In this document: piece after piece, positions 6,929-14,718 of the stretch
How the letters are laid out: each line of letters opens with the position of its first letter
Position numbering within the stretch: position 1 is the first letter of the stretch
DNA from: Nitrosomonadales bacterium
GTDB taxonomy: Bacteria > Pseudomonadota > Gammaproteobacteria > Burkholderiales > Gallionellaceae
DNA length: 33,095 nt
Direction of reading: 5' to 3'
Assembly: GCA_016213335.1 (NCBI GenBank)
Contig: JACRAQ010000019.1
Location: forward strand, 1-33,095
Translations under genes and position numbers: made by a program
The notes under the pieces: generated by a model
Seen by the model: only the letters and a program-made list of their open reading frames with translations
What the model was told of the DNA's origin: nothing
The model's database searches: none

Positions 6929-7792
6929 ATGCAAAAGACTACTAAAGCGCTGACAGTGTCGGCTCTGGCCCTGGGCCTGATCACCTTGGCTACATCGGCT
7001 GTCGCTGCCCAAGCCACAACCGGTATTGCCAGCACCCGCCACAACCTGGGTTCGTCCAACCGTTCCGCTGGCGGCGCCACTAACCCAGCCAGCGGCTTGG
7101 CACGTGCAGGCGACATCTACACCACCGGCACCGACGAAATCTGCGTATTCTGCCACACCCCTCACGCATCCAACACCGCTGTCAATGCACCGCTGTGGAA
7201 CAAGGCTCTGCCAGGCTCCACCTACACCGTGTACAGCTCGGGCACCATGCAAGGCACCGCCAGCCTGGCCAACAACAACATGTCGCTGGCCTGCTTGTCC
7301 TGCCACGACGGTACCCAAGCCATGGATAACATGATCAACAAGCCCACCACTGGCGGCAACCCCGGCAGCGCTGGCTGGAACGCCACCGGCTCCAGGCTGA
7401 GCGGCACTTGGTATGCGGGTACCGACGATGCGGAAGCCACCGGCAACACGGTTGGCGGCGCGCTGAATGCCAAGATCTACATGGAACTGGGCACCGACCT
7501 GAGCAACGACCACCCCGTTGGTATTCCGTACTGCGGCGGCGGCCAGACTGGCCTCGGCAAGACCGGTTGTGCTGACCAGGACTTCAACGCTGTAACCCAA
7601 GGCGCAAACGCCACTTCCTTTACGGTTGGCTCCAGCTCGGTTGTGAAGGAAAACATGCGTCTGTACAACACCGCCGGCGGCCTGTCGGTGGAGTGCGGCA
7701 GCTGCCACGACCCGCATAACAGCGAGCAAAAGACCTTCCTGCGTATCAGCAACAGCGGCAGCGCAGTCTGCTTGACTTGCCACGCCAAGTAA
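6929..7792 (+). CDS. Tetraheme c-type cytochrome, OmcE-like filament subunit candidate
   Basis: A 287-aa protein with a signal peptide (cleavage near residue 27, AVAA) and four heme sites: CVFCH 72-76, CLSCH 122-126, CGSCH 256-260 and CLTCH 281-285. It has exactly four other histidines: H38 (TRHNL), H79 (CHTPH), H195 (SNDHPV) and H263 (CHDPHN). This fits four bis-His hemes. The order STRHNL, CVFCHTPH, PLWN, CLSCHDG, NDHP, C-SCHDPHN, FLR, CLTCH is the pattern I associate with OmcE of Geobacter and related tetraheme nanowire cytochromes, in which one ligand is donated by the neighbouring subunit. An insertion near 202-214 carries an extra Cys pair. The gene has its own long leader, a sigma-54-like site, a strong ribosome-binding site and a perfect terminator, and its codons are strongly biased to C-ending forms, suggesting high expression. 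Filament formation is inferred. Confidence 0.88.
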   Translation: MQKTTKALTVSALALGLITLATSAVAAQATTGIASTRHNLGSSNRSAGGATNPASGLARAGDIYTTGTDEICVFCHTPHASNTAVNAPLWNKALPGSTYTVYSSGTMQGTASLANNNMSLACLSCHDGTQAMDNMINKPTTGGNPGSAGWNATGSRLSGTWYAGTDDAEATGNTVGGALNAKIYMELGTDLSNDHPVGIPYCGGGQTGLGKTGCADQDFNAVTQGANATSFTVGSSSVVKENMRLYNTAGGLSVECGSCHDPHNSEQKTFLRISNSGSAVCLTCHAK

Positions 7793-7834
7793 TCCAGCAG
7801 GTTGGGTTGTAAGCCAGGCGCAAGCCTGACAACT

Positions 7835-7868
7835 GCGGGCCAGATGAAGTATCTGGCCCGCTTTTTTT
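7835..7868 (+). terminator. Strong intrinsic terminator after the tetraheme gene
   Basis: A perfect 11-bp stem (gcgggccagat 7835-7845 / atctggcccgc 7851-7861) with a 5-nt loop is followed by seven T. It lies 43 nt after the stop codon. A smaller hairpin with a GCAA tetraloop (7815-7828) precedes it. Confidence 0.93.
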
Positions 7869-7973
7869 GTGCCGCCGGTTTCTGCGACCGGCCCGTGGGC
7901 CGGGCGTGCGGCGGCGGGTGGAACTGGCGTCAACGGATGTTGTAGAATGCTGCTTTTTTGCGAGGGTTACCAA

Positions 7974-9200
7974 ATGAATCTGATGAAACGCGCGATCTGC
8001 TGCATCGTGGCGGTGCTGCCGGGTTGGGGAATGGCCCAGGCGGCCATGGCCGAGGAGACGCCCGCAGCTCCGGTTGCAGCGGCAACGGAAGCCGCGCCTG
8101 CTCCCGCTCCTGCCGAGCAGGTGTTTGCGAGGGTCAACGGCAAGCCGATACTGGCGCAGGAATTCAAGGCGCGCTATAACGCCATCATACGCCAGCGCTT
8201 CTATCACGGCGCTCCGCCGGAAAGCCAGGCCGAAGCCGTGCGGCAGGAAGTGGCCGATTTGCTGATCGAACGCGCGCTGCTGATCGAGGAGGCGGAGAGG
8301 CGCGGCATCCAGCCGGACATGGTAAGGGTCGAACAAGCCGCCGCCTCGGCCGACAAGCGTTATGCCGAGGAACCGGGCTGGGAACGGCAGCGCGAAGTAT
8401 TTTTGCCCAGGCTGAAGGAACAGGTTGCCCGGCAAAGCCTGTACGAGCAGGTTGAAAAGGCGGTACGCGATGTGCCGCCGCCCGCCCCCGCCGATGTGCG
8501 CGCTTTTTACGACCAGAAGGCCGAACTCTTTACCGAACCGGAAAAGCTGTACATGTCCATCATCGTGCTGAGCGTGGATCCCAGTTCCCCAAGAGAGGAG
8601 TGGGCCAAGGCGCGCGAAGAGATGCAGAAGATTGTTCAGCGCATCAAGGACGGCGCGGATTTTGCCGAGATGGCGCGCCAGTATTCCAAAGACAAGTCGG
8701 CGAGCAACGGCGGGAACATGGGCTATGTCCACAGCGGCATGCTGGCCGAACATCTGCAAGCCAAGATGGACAGTTTCAAGCCCGGTGAAATGACTGATCC
8801 GGTCACGATACTGGAAGGTGTTGCCATATACCGGCTCGATGACCGCGTGCCGTCCAAGCTGATGGAGTTCGCCGAAGTAGAGCAGCGCGCCCTCGATTTG
8901 CTGCAACGCGAGAGGGTAGAGCAGGCTTGGAAAGAAACCATCAGCCGGCTGCGCGCGGCAGCCAATATCGAGATTCTTCTTCCGATTGGCAGCGGGGGCG
9001 CCGCCGCGCAGGGAGAAGGCGCCGCGCAAGGTGGCAGCGCCAAACAGGATGCCGCTCCGGCGCAGGAATCCAAGAAGGAAGACGCTCCGGCACCGGATGC
9101 GAAGCAGCCTGATTCCGTGACACCGGAGCCCGGTGCAGCGCAGAAAGCCGTCAGCAAAAAGAAAACCGGCAGCAAAAAGAAAGCGAGCAAGAAGCCGTAG
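7974..9200 (+). CDS. SurA/PrsA-like periplasmic peptidyl-prolyl isomerase
   Basis: A 408-aa exported protein of the parvulin type. Residues 1-25 are a signal peptide, about 47-170 a SurA-like helical chaperone segment (VFARVNGKPILAQEFKARYN), and about 190-295 a PpiC rotamase domain (FAEMARQYSKDKSASNGGNM, SFKPGEMTDPV). From about 338 to the end the chain is low-complexity, rich in Ala, Gln and Lys, and ends in several KKK blocks. The ATG at 7974 is chosen because GAGG lies eight bases upstream and the signal peptide follows directly; the longer frame would start inside the upstream terminator. The likely role is folding of exported proteins encoded here, such as proline-rich cytochromes or the beta-barrel. 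I recall a prolyl isomerase being tied to OmcS nanowire formation in Geobacter, which fits this context. Confidence 0.88.
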   Translation: MNLMKRAICCIVAVLPGWGMAQAAMAEETPAAPVAAATEAAPAPAPAEQVFARVNGKPILAQEFKARYNAIIRQRFYHGAPPESQAEAVRQEVADLLIERALLIEEAERRGIQPDMVRVEQAAASADKRYAEEPGWERQREVFLPRLKEQVARQSLYEQVEKAVRDVPPPAPADVRAFYDQKAELFTEPEKLYMSIIVLSVDPSSPREEWAKAREEMQKIVQRIKDGADFAEMARQYSKDKSASNGGNMGYVHSGMLAEHLQAKMDSFKPGEMTDPVTILEGVAIYRLDDRVPSKLMEFAEVEQRALDLLQRERVEQAWKETISRLRAAANIEILLPIGSGGAAAQGEGAAQGGSAKQDAAPAQESKKEDAPAPDAKQPDSVTPEPGAAQKAVSKKKTGSKKKASKKP

Positions 9201-9654
9201 CTTGTGCCGCTCCTGAGCCACGCTGTTTAGTTTCGCGCGCCCAGGGGGAGCACAGGTTCGGCACGAATCTCTTTCCGGCAGATTCAGCGCGAAACACTGA
9301 AGGGCACTTCTAAAAATTCATGTTTCGTCGCTCCCGCGAAGGCGGGAGCCCAGTTAAATCAACATGCTGGATGGCCGTTCCTTGAAACTGCGGCCTTCGG
9401 CCTTGTTTTCCCGCTTTCGCGGGAATGATGATTTTTAGAAGCGCCCACAAGCGAACTGGCCGAGCCAGGAATGGGGGCGGCACATATTGGCGGCAGCGAA
9501 ACTTGCCAAAGGGCGAGCTTGGGGAGAGCGGGCAGAATGCGGCGTTTTTTGCATCCAGGCTGGCTGGGTCCATCAAGAGCGGGTGCGGGCTTTCAGGGTA
9601 GTTTGTTTTGGAGTGTGGATGGCGTGTGCGCGCAGAGGAAAAGCGAGGTGAAGA
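9201..9654. other. 454-nt region with a miniature repeat element, no gene
   Basis: Between the prolyl isomerase and the beta-barrel gene there is no convincing reading frame. The region holds the palindromic element at 9302-9446, and on its left two interleaved short inverted repeats (GTGCCG/CGGCAC and GTTTCGCGC/GCGCGAAAC between 9204 and 9295). I saw no clear promoter ahead of the GTG at 9655. Confidence 0.5.
9302..9446. mobile_element. MITE-like element with REP-type inner palindromes
   Basis: About 145 bp bounded by imperfect terminal inverted repeats: gggcacttctaaaaattcat at the left and, reversed, gggcgcttctaaaaatcatc at the right, agreeing at 17 of 20 positions. Inside are palindromes of the type ctcccgcgaaggcgggag and ttcccgctttcgcgggaa, and a ggccttcggcc core. 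It has no coding capacity, so it would depend on a transposase elsewhere. No clear target-site duplication is visible. Confidence 0.7.
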
Positions 9655-12042
9655 GTGAGTGAGCCCGCCGGACGCCGCATCCCGGGCGCTGCCGCCATTT
9701 TGCTGATCGCTGTCGGCGTTGCGGGTCAGCGGATAGCGTTTGGCGCCGTCATGGCCGCGCCGGCGAGACTGGCCGCTGGAACGGGCGAGCAGCCGATGCT
9801 GATCGCTGCGGTGGCGCAGGCGGTTGCCGCCGGCGCGCTGGTACAGGAAACCAGAAGCGCCGATGCGCCAGCCGGGCCCCAGGCGGGAGGGCAGGAAACC
9901 AAAAGCGTAGCGCGCCAGCCCAGCAGTAAGCAGCGGCGCAGGAAACCCAAAATGGCCGGGGTGCCGCCCGGTTCCCCGGTGGCGGCGCAAGAAGCCGCGC
10001 CGCCAGCGGTGCAAGCGGCGACCCAGGAAATCAGGAAGGCCGAAACACCGGCAAAAGCCTTGACCGGCGACGCCTCCAAGGTGGCGGACGAAGAGCCCGA
10101 TCCGTTTGCGCCATCCAGGCCGGTGGCCGCGCAGAAAGCCGAAGAGCCCGATCCCTTTGCCGCTTCCAGACCGGAGGCGCCGCCGCCGGCAGCCAAGCCC
10201 GCACCGGAAACCAAGCCCGCGAAGGGCGGCAAGCGCTACGCGATGGCGCCAGTCCGCTGGGCGGCGCGCGTTTCGGAGACGCTCGGCTTGCTGCGCGAGC
10301 GGCGTACCGAGTCCAGCATGTACGGCCAGACCCCTTCGTCCAGCCTGACCAGCAAGCGAACGTTCTCCAATACCCAGTCAGCGGAAATCAAGGCGTCGAG
10401 CTATATCATGCAGCCGTACATCGCCATGGTGGGCGGCGGCATCGGCGTGTTGAGCAGCAAGGAAAACACCAACACCACCGTCACCACGAACGGCATGTCT
10501 GGCGGAGACGTGCGCAGCGCCAACCGCGACAACAAGCTGTTCGGGAACGGCAACCTGGCCCTGTTTGCGCGCAGCCGCTTCCCGTTCACCGCATCGGCTT
10601 CTTCGACAGACAGCCGTGCCGGCCAGGAATTGGGCGGCGAAGATACGACCCTCCAGACGCTGAACCTGCAGCAGAACTATCGTCCGGTGATCGGCCCTTC
10701 GCGCTACGCGCTGGGGTACCAGCTCCACAAGACGGAGGCGCAGCGCTCCGGCAATTATTCCTACTCACTGCTGAATGGCACCTACTCGACGAGGATGGGC
10801 AGCAAGGAGGATCAGCCGTTCAATTCCAGCGTGAGGCGCGCGGTGTCCAAATCGCGGCAAGGGGACACCTTGACCACGGATATCCTCTCGGCGCAGCACA
10901 CCTATCTGCCACCGGATTCGCTGTTGTCGCTCAAGAGCTATGCCAACTTTACCCGGTCGGAGCAGGGCGACCAGACGCTGCAAAGCGGTTCGCGCGGGCG
11001 CTTCCTGCAACTGAGCACCGTCATGGGCTGGCAGCCCGAAGACGAGGATATGCCCCTGTTCCTGACCGGCACGGCGCGGTATTACAGGGCGGTAACTGCC
11101 GCTCAGGGCAGCGAGGCCGCCACCACCAATCTGAGCGGAAACCTCTCGGCGTTTTACGATGCGTCAACCAACCTCAAATACAATGCGGACGCAGGTGTGA
11201 CGCGCTCGATATCGCGCGGGACAGCGGACTTGATCACGACCCAGAGCGCGAGCGCCACCTACCGGTCCGACGCGATCAAGCTGGGAAACAAATCCTCCTA
11301 CTTCTGGACCGCCAACGGCGGTGCCACCAACCAGACCGGCGGGCAGTCTACCGGGGGCGGCAGCGGCTTCAACCCGAGGGCTTTTGCCGGTGTCGGGCAC
11401 AACTTGAACGGGCCGCTCGATTTCAGCATTTTTGGCAAGGCGGTGCCGCGCTACAGCCTTGGCCAGGATGTGTCCGCCAACACACCGTTATCCGAGAACG
11501 CCGGCCGGATTGCCGAGAGAACCATCGCGTTGCGCAACAACGCCGGCCTGTCGAGCGCTATCGGCAATGACCGGCTGTCGGGATCGGCGAGCGCGACCAT
11601 TACCGATGCCCGGGTCTACGGGGGAGTGAATGCCGGGCGCACGCGGACGGTTTCCGTGAGTATCGGCGGCCAGGGCCAGCAACCGATCTACGAAAGCTAC
11701 GGCGCGAAAGTGGATGGCAGCGTGCAGACGACGCGCGCACCGGACGGGCGGATGCAAACCAGCGGCGCGCTGGTGGGCACTTATGCGAAATACAACGTCT
11801 TCGGCGTGCGCAACCTGCGCTACAAGGGGCAGCTGGACATAACGGCGAAATCTGCGAGCAGCACGAACACCGCGAGCTCCGGCACGACCTACAAGCCGCT
11901 CTCCTACAGGCTGGACCAGCACCTGAGCTACCGTTTGGGACAGAACGAAGCGCGGCTGACCGCGTTTCTCGATGACAAGGATGGCGTGAAACATGCCTCG
12001 CTGTTTTTGCAGTTGAGAGCCTGGCGCACGATAGGCAACTGA
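9655..12042 (+). CDS. Putative large outer-membrane beta-barrel (porin-like conduit or filament secretion channel)
   Basis: A 795-aa protein. Residues about 10-32 are a hydrophobic export signal. Residues about 35-195 are an Ala/Pro/Gln-rich segment with repeated units (QETRSADAP, QETKSVARQ, TQEIRKAET; EEPDPFAPSRP at 146-156 and EEPDPFAASRP at 163-173). From about 200 to the end the chain has alternating polar/hydrophobic strands rich in Tyr, Ser, Thr, Asn and Gly, with Asn/Thr/Ser-rich loops, as in large outer-membrane barrels. It has no CXXCH. The start is GTG at 9655, with GAGGTG a few bases upstream. Its place between the presumed filament genes and the c7 cytochromes resembles porin-cytochrome conduits, where a barrel holds hemes across the outer membrane. 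The N-terminal segment could dock periplasmic cytochromes. The family is not recognised. Confidence 0.72.
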   Translation: MSEPAGRRIPGAAAILLIAVGVAGQRIAFGAVMAAPARLAAGTGEQPMLIAAVAQAVAAGALVQETRSADAPAGPQAGGQETKSVARQPSSKQRRRKPKMAGVPPGSPVAAQEAAPPAVQAATQEIRKAETPAKALTGDASKVADEEPDPFAPSRPVAAQKAEEPDPFAASRPEAPPPAAKPAPETKPAKGGKRYAMAPVRWAARVSETLGLLRERRTESSMYGQTPSSSLTSKRTFSNTQSAEIKASSYIMQPYIAMVGGGIGVLSSKENTNTTVTTNGMSGGDVRSANRDNKLFGNGNLALFARSRFPFTASASSTDSRAGQELGGEDTTLQTLNLQQNYRPVIGPSRYALGYQLHKTEAQRSGNYSYSLLNGTYSTRMGSKEDQPFNSSVRRAVSKSRQGDTLTTDILSAQHTYLPPDSLLSLKSYANFTRSEQGDQTLQSGSRGRFLQLSTVMGWQPEDEDMPLFLTGTARYYRAVTAAQGSEAATTNLSGNLSAFYDASTNLKYNADAGVTRSISRGTADLITTQSASATYRSDAIKLGNKSSYFWTANGGATNQTGGQSTGGGSGFNPRAFAGVGHNLNGPLDFSIFGKAVPRYSLGQDVSANTPLSENAGRIAERTIALRNNAGLSSAIGNDRLSGSASATITDARVYGGVNAGRTRTVSVSIGGQGQQPIYESYGAKVDGSVQTTRAPDGRMQTSGALVGTYAKYNVFGVRNLRYKGQLDITAKSASSTNTASSGTTYKPLSYRLDQHLSYRLGQNEARLTAFLDDKDGVKHASLFLQLRAWRTIGN

Positions 12043-12113
12043 TCGCTTGCCGCAAGGTGATCCGGGACGGATGGGGAGGCAGCCCGCGCTTCCCGGGGCG
12101 GTTCATGCAGCGC

Positions 12114-12143
12114 TTGGCATTCTTTTGGTAATTAATTTATGAT
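12114..12143 (+). promoter_or_regulatory. Candidate sigma-70 promoter for the c7 cytochrome operon
   Basis: TTGGCA (12114-12119) and TATGAT (12138-12143) are 18 nt apart, in an AT-richer stretch between the barrel gene and the first c7 gene. The predicted start is near 12150, about 75 nt before the ATG at 12226. Confidence 0.5.
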
Positions 12144-12225
12144 GCTGGCTTCCGGCGCCAGTAGCCGGGGGTAGCACCGGTTTATTGATTAATCGCGGCT
12201 GGGTAAACACAGGGGGAAAAAGTAA

Positions 12226-12747
12226 ATGAAGAAACGATTAAGGCTGACAGCAGGCTATGTCCTGTCCGCAGTAGTGGCGGCGTGGGCGTTGCTGGTTACC
12301 GGCATCCCGGAGGCGCAAGCCGAATACGGCGATGTCGTCATTAATAACTATTCCGATAAGGGAGGCATGCGTCCCGTCGTCTTCCCGCATTGGTTCCACC
12401 GGATACGCTTTACTTGCAAGGTCTGCCACGCCGACCTCGGTTTCAAGTTCAAGGCTGGCGGCAACGAAATCACCATGGGCAAGATCGTGGATGGCCAGTT
12501 CTGCGGCGCGTGTCACAATGGGGAAATTGCATGGAGCGTGGAAAACTGCAACATGTGCCATTCGGGCATTGCGGGCACGCCGACCCAATTTCATAACAGC
12601 ACCCAGGGCAGGCTTTATGCTCCTGGCGCTGGCGCCGCCGCTCCGGCTGCTCCATCTGCTCCAGCGGCAACTGCCGCTCCGGCAGCAGCAACCAAGAGTG
12701 CGCCGGCCGATAGTGCAACCGGCAAGAAGAGGAGGGTGGCACCATGA
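12226..12747 (+). CDS. c7-type triheme cytochrome with Ala/Pro-rich tail
   Basis: A 173-aa exported protein with a signal peptide ending near AQA (residue 32) and three heme sites: CKVCH 64-68, CGACH 93-97 and CNMCH 108-112. The segment VVFPHWFHRIRFTCKVCH, with two His ahead of the first heme site, is typical of the c(7)-type triheme domain. Residues 130-173 are a low-complexity Ala/Pro tail ending in KKRR. It has AGGGGG about nine bases before the ATG. The stop overlaps the next start (ATGA), so the two cytochromes are translationally coupled. The protein at 15354-15761 is a clear paralogue (shared EYGDVV, RPVVFPHWFHR, ITMG-IVDG). It is likely a periplasmic or barrel-bound electron carrier. 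Confidence 0.87.
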   Translation: MKKRLRLTAGYVLSAVVAAWALLVTGIPEAQAEYGDVVINNYSDKGGMRPVVFPHWFHRIRFTCKVCHADLGFKFKAGGNEITMGKIVDGQFCGACHNGEIAWSVENCNMCHSGIAGTPTQFHNSTQGRLYAPGAGAAAPAAPSAPAATAAPAAATKSAPADSATGKKRRVAP

Positions 12748-13652
12748 AAAATTATAAGCTGATTGCAACCGTGTTGCTGGGACTGGTTCTTGCGCCAACC
12801 GCTGCGGCGCAGCAGTTCGAGAAACAGGCATATGACAAGGCTTGCGCCAGTTGCCACAACACGGGAGTCGGCGGTGCGCCCAAACTCGGCGACCCCAACG
12901 ACTGGAGGGCGCCGGTTGCCGCCGGGATGGCGCGGCTCTACAAGAGCGCGCTGGAAGGCACACCGAAAGGCATGCCGGCCAAAGGGGGCATTGAAGGCAG
13001 GAATTTTACCAACAGTGAAATCCAGGCCGTGGTTGACTTCATGGTAGACAAGGTCAAGGTCGCGCTCGATGCCACCGCCGGTGCCGCTCCGGGCGCCGCG
13101 CCGGCAGGCGCTGCCGCGCAAGCTCTGCCTCCGGTCGCGTACAACTTCAACCGCTTGCTGAAGCCGATGGACAAGCGCAACCTGCCGCCGGCGCAGGACG
13201 GCATCCACGATCCCCTCAACGACGGCACGCTCATGCTGCAACCGCCGCTGCAGGGCATGGCAGACCTGGTTCGCAGCAGGTTTGGCAACAACACGGACTG
13301 GGTTGCTTCGCTGCTGGGCAAAAAAGTCACGCCGCGCTGGGAACGCGACAACCCCTTTGCGGAAGGGATGGTGATGGACTTGGACATCCTGCGTGTACCG
13401 AAAGCTGCGGTGCAGGATGTGCTGTTCCCGCACAAGCAGCACACGGAATGGCTGGATTGTTCCAACTGCCACCCGGCGATATTCGTCCCGCAAAAGGGGG
13501 CGAACATCATCAGCATGCCGCTGATCCTGCTCGGCCAGAAGTGCGGCGTCTGCCACGGTACCGTAGCATTCCCGGTTTCCGAGTGCGCCAAGTGCCATTC
13601 GCAGAAAAAGGCAGCGGCAGCTGCGGCACCGCAGGCTGCCGGAAAGCCGTAG
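12744..13652 (+). CDS. Cytochrome c5-like / c7 triheme fusion (four hemes)
   Basis: A 302-aa exported protein with two different cytochrome modules. After the signal peptide (to about 22), residues 28-108 are a monoheme c5-like domain with CASCH 34-38 and the Met loop KGMPAKGG near 77. An Ala/Gly/Pro linker follows (109-130). The C-terminal part has a c7-type triheme domain with FPHKQH near 228, CSNCH 239-243, CGVCH 267-271 and CAKCH 281-285, then an Ala-rich tail. The mix of one presumed His/Met heme and three low-potential bis-His hemes in one chain would bridge carriers of different potential. The C-terminal part is paralogous to the 14719-15357 product, including the preceding segments HDPLND and MDLDIL. 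The gene overlaps the upstream c7 gene by 4 nt. Confidence 0.87.
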   Translation: MKNYKLIATVLLGLVLAPTAAAQQFEKQAYDKACASCHNTGVGGAPKLGDPNDWRAPVAAGMARLYKSALEGTPKGMPAKGGIEGRNFTNSEIQAVVDFMVDKVKVALDATAGAAPGAAPAGAAAQALPPVAYNFNRLLKPMDKRNLPPAQDGIHDPLNDGTLMLQPPLQGMADLVRSRFGNNTDWVASLLGKKVTPRWERDNPFAEGMVMDLDILRVPKAAVQDVLFPHKQHTEWLDCSNCHPAIFVPQKGANIISMPLILLGQKCGVCHGTVAFPVSECAKCHSQKKAAAAAAPQAAGKP

Positions 13653-13655
13653 CGC

Positions 13656-14549
13656 ATGATCCGCCGCGCAGCTTTCCTGCTTGCTTTGGGCGTGATGCAA
13701 GTTGCGCTCGCCCAAACGCCCGCACCGCAGGGTGCGGGCGGCATTCCGGGCGGGCTGGCGCAAAAGCAGGCGTTTGCGCGCAGCCTGGTCGAGGATGCAG
13801 CGGTCGCGGAACGCATCAAGGCGAGCCAGGATGCGGAGGCGTTGCGCCTGTTTGCGCTGGCGAAGGAAAGCTATGCTCTCGCCCTCGGCTCCATAAAGAG
13901 CGGGGACTACGCTGCGGCGGAACAGCAGTTTAACGAGGCGATGTCGGCGATGGGCAAGGCGCGGCGGCTTGCACCCGACGCGGCTGCGCTCGCCGCCAAG
14001 CAGCGGGCCGAGTACGCGGAAAAGCTGCAGGGCGTCGAATCGCTGGAGAAATCCTATCGCGGTTACCTGAAAAGCATCGGGCGCAAGCCCGGTGCGGCGG
14101 GTAGCGCGACCGACGAATCCGCAACGCTGGGCATATCGCGGCTGCTGGAAGCGGCCAGAAAACATGCGGCGGAGAATCGCCCGGGCGATGCCTTGCGGGC
14201 GCTGGACAAAGCCGAGCAGGTCATGCGGTCCGCCTTGAACCGGGTATTGGGCTCGGCTACGCTTGATTACGCCTTGAAATTTGAAACGCCGGCAGAAGAA
14301 TTTGCATTCGAGCTTGAGCGCAACCGCAGTTACGTGGAACTGGTTCCGGTGGCTATCGCCGAATACAAGCCCAAGGAGGAATCCAGGCAGGTTATCGAGG
14401 TTCTGGTCAGGCAGTCCCGCGAGGCGGTCGAGCAGGCTCGCAGCTACGCGGAGCAAAAGGACTATCAGCGGGCGCTGGCAAGTGTGCGCACCGGCACGGA
14501 ATACCTGATGAATGCGCTGGGTGTTGCGGGCCTCGTGGTGCCGCAGTAG
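13656..14549 (+). CDS. Exported helical protein, TPR-like, function unknown
   Basis: A 297-aa protein with a signal peptide (MIRRAAFLLALGVMQVALAQ) and no CXXCH. The rest is almost entirely predicted helix, with repeated segments of alternating Ala/Leu/Glu (FALAKESYALALGSIKSGDY, ARKHAAENRPGDALRALDKA, ARSYAEQKDYQRALASVRTG) that look like degenerate tetratricopeptide hairpins of the AxxxxxxxGDYxxAxxxxxxA type. It lies 3 nt after the c5/c7 fusion gene, so it is probably in the same operon. A scaffold role holding cytochromes together in the periplasm is a reasonable guess, but I do not recognise the family. Confidence 0.72.
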   Translation: MIRRAAFLLALGVMQVALAQTPAPQGAGGIPGGLAQKQAFARSLVEDAAVAERIKASQDAEALRLFALAKESYALALGSIKSGDYAAAEQQFNEAMSAMGKARRLAPDAAALAAKQRAEYAEKLQGVESLEKSYRGYLKSIGRKPGAAGSATDESATLGISRLLEAARKHAAENRPGDALRALDKAEQVMRSALNRVLGSATLDYALKFETPAEEFAFELERNRSYVELVPVAIAEYKPKEESRQVIEVLVRQSREAVEQARSYAEQKDYQRALASVRTGTEYLMNALGVAGLVVPQ

Positions 14550-14718
14550 CGGGCTCGAACTTCCCGGGCAGCGGCAAACACCCTGTATCTGACTATCGAG
14601 TTGAGCGGGCCGGGTGGGCGGGCGCCGGGTTGTCCAGCCGCCCTGACTGTCCGCAGCATAAGTTTGTGAGGCGCGATAACCGGGGTTTTCAGGCAGCTTA
14701 TGGCACGCGTGCAGGCAC

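Noticed and set aside
6902-7933. 343-aa minus-strand frame opposite the tetraheme gene
   Set aside because: It is antisense to a gene with four heme motifs, a signal peptide and a terminator; the open frame results from GC-rich codon bias.
9204-9295. Interleaved inverted repeats GTGCCG/CGGCAC and GTTTCGCGC/GCGCGAAAC, resembling a pseudoknot
   Set aside because: The loops are long, the arms short and the position is not near a start codon; likely chance in GC-rich DNA.
12114-12133. TTGGCAT...TTTTGG as a third sigma-54 site
   Set aside because: The second element is GG rather than GC and the spacing is 11 instead of 12, so it was kept only as part of a sigma-70 candidate.
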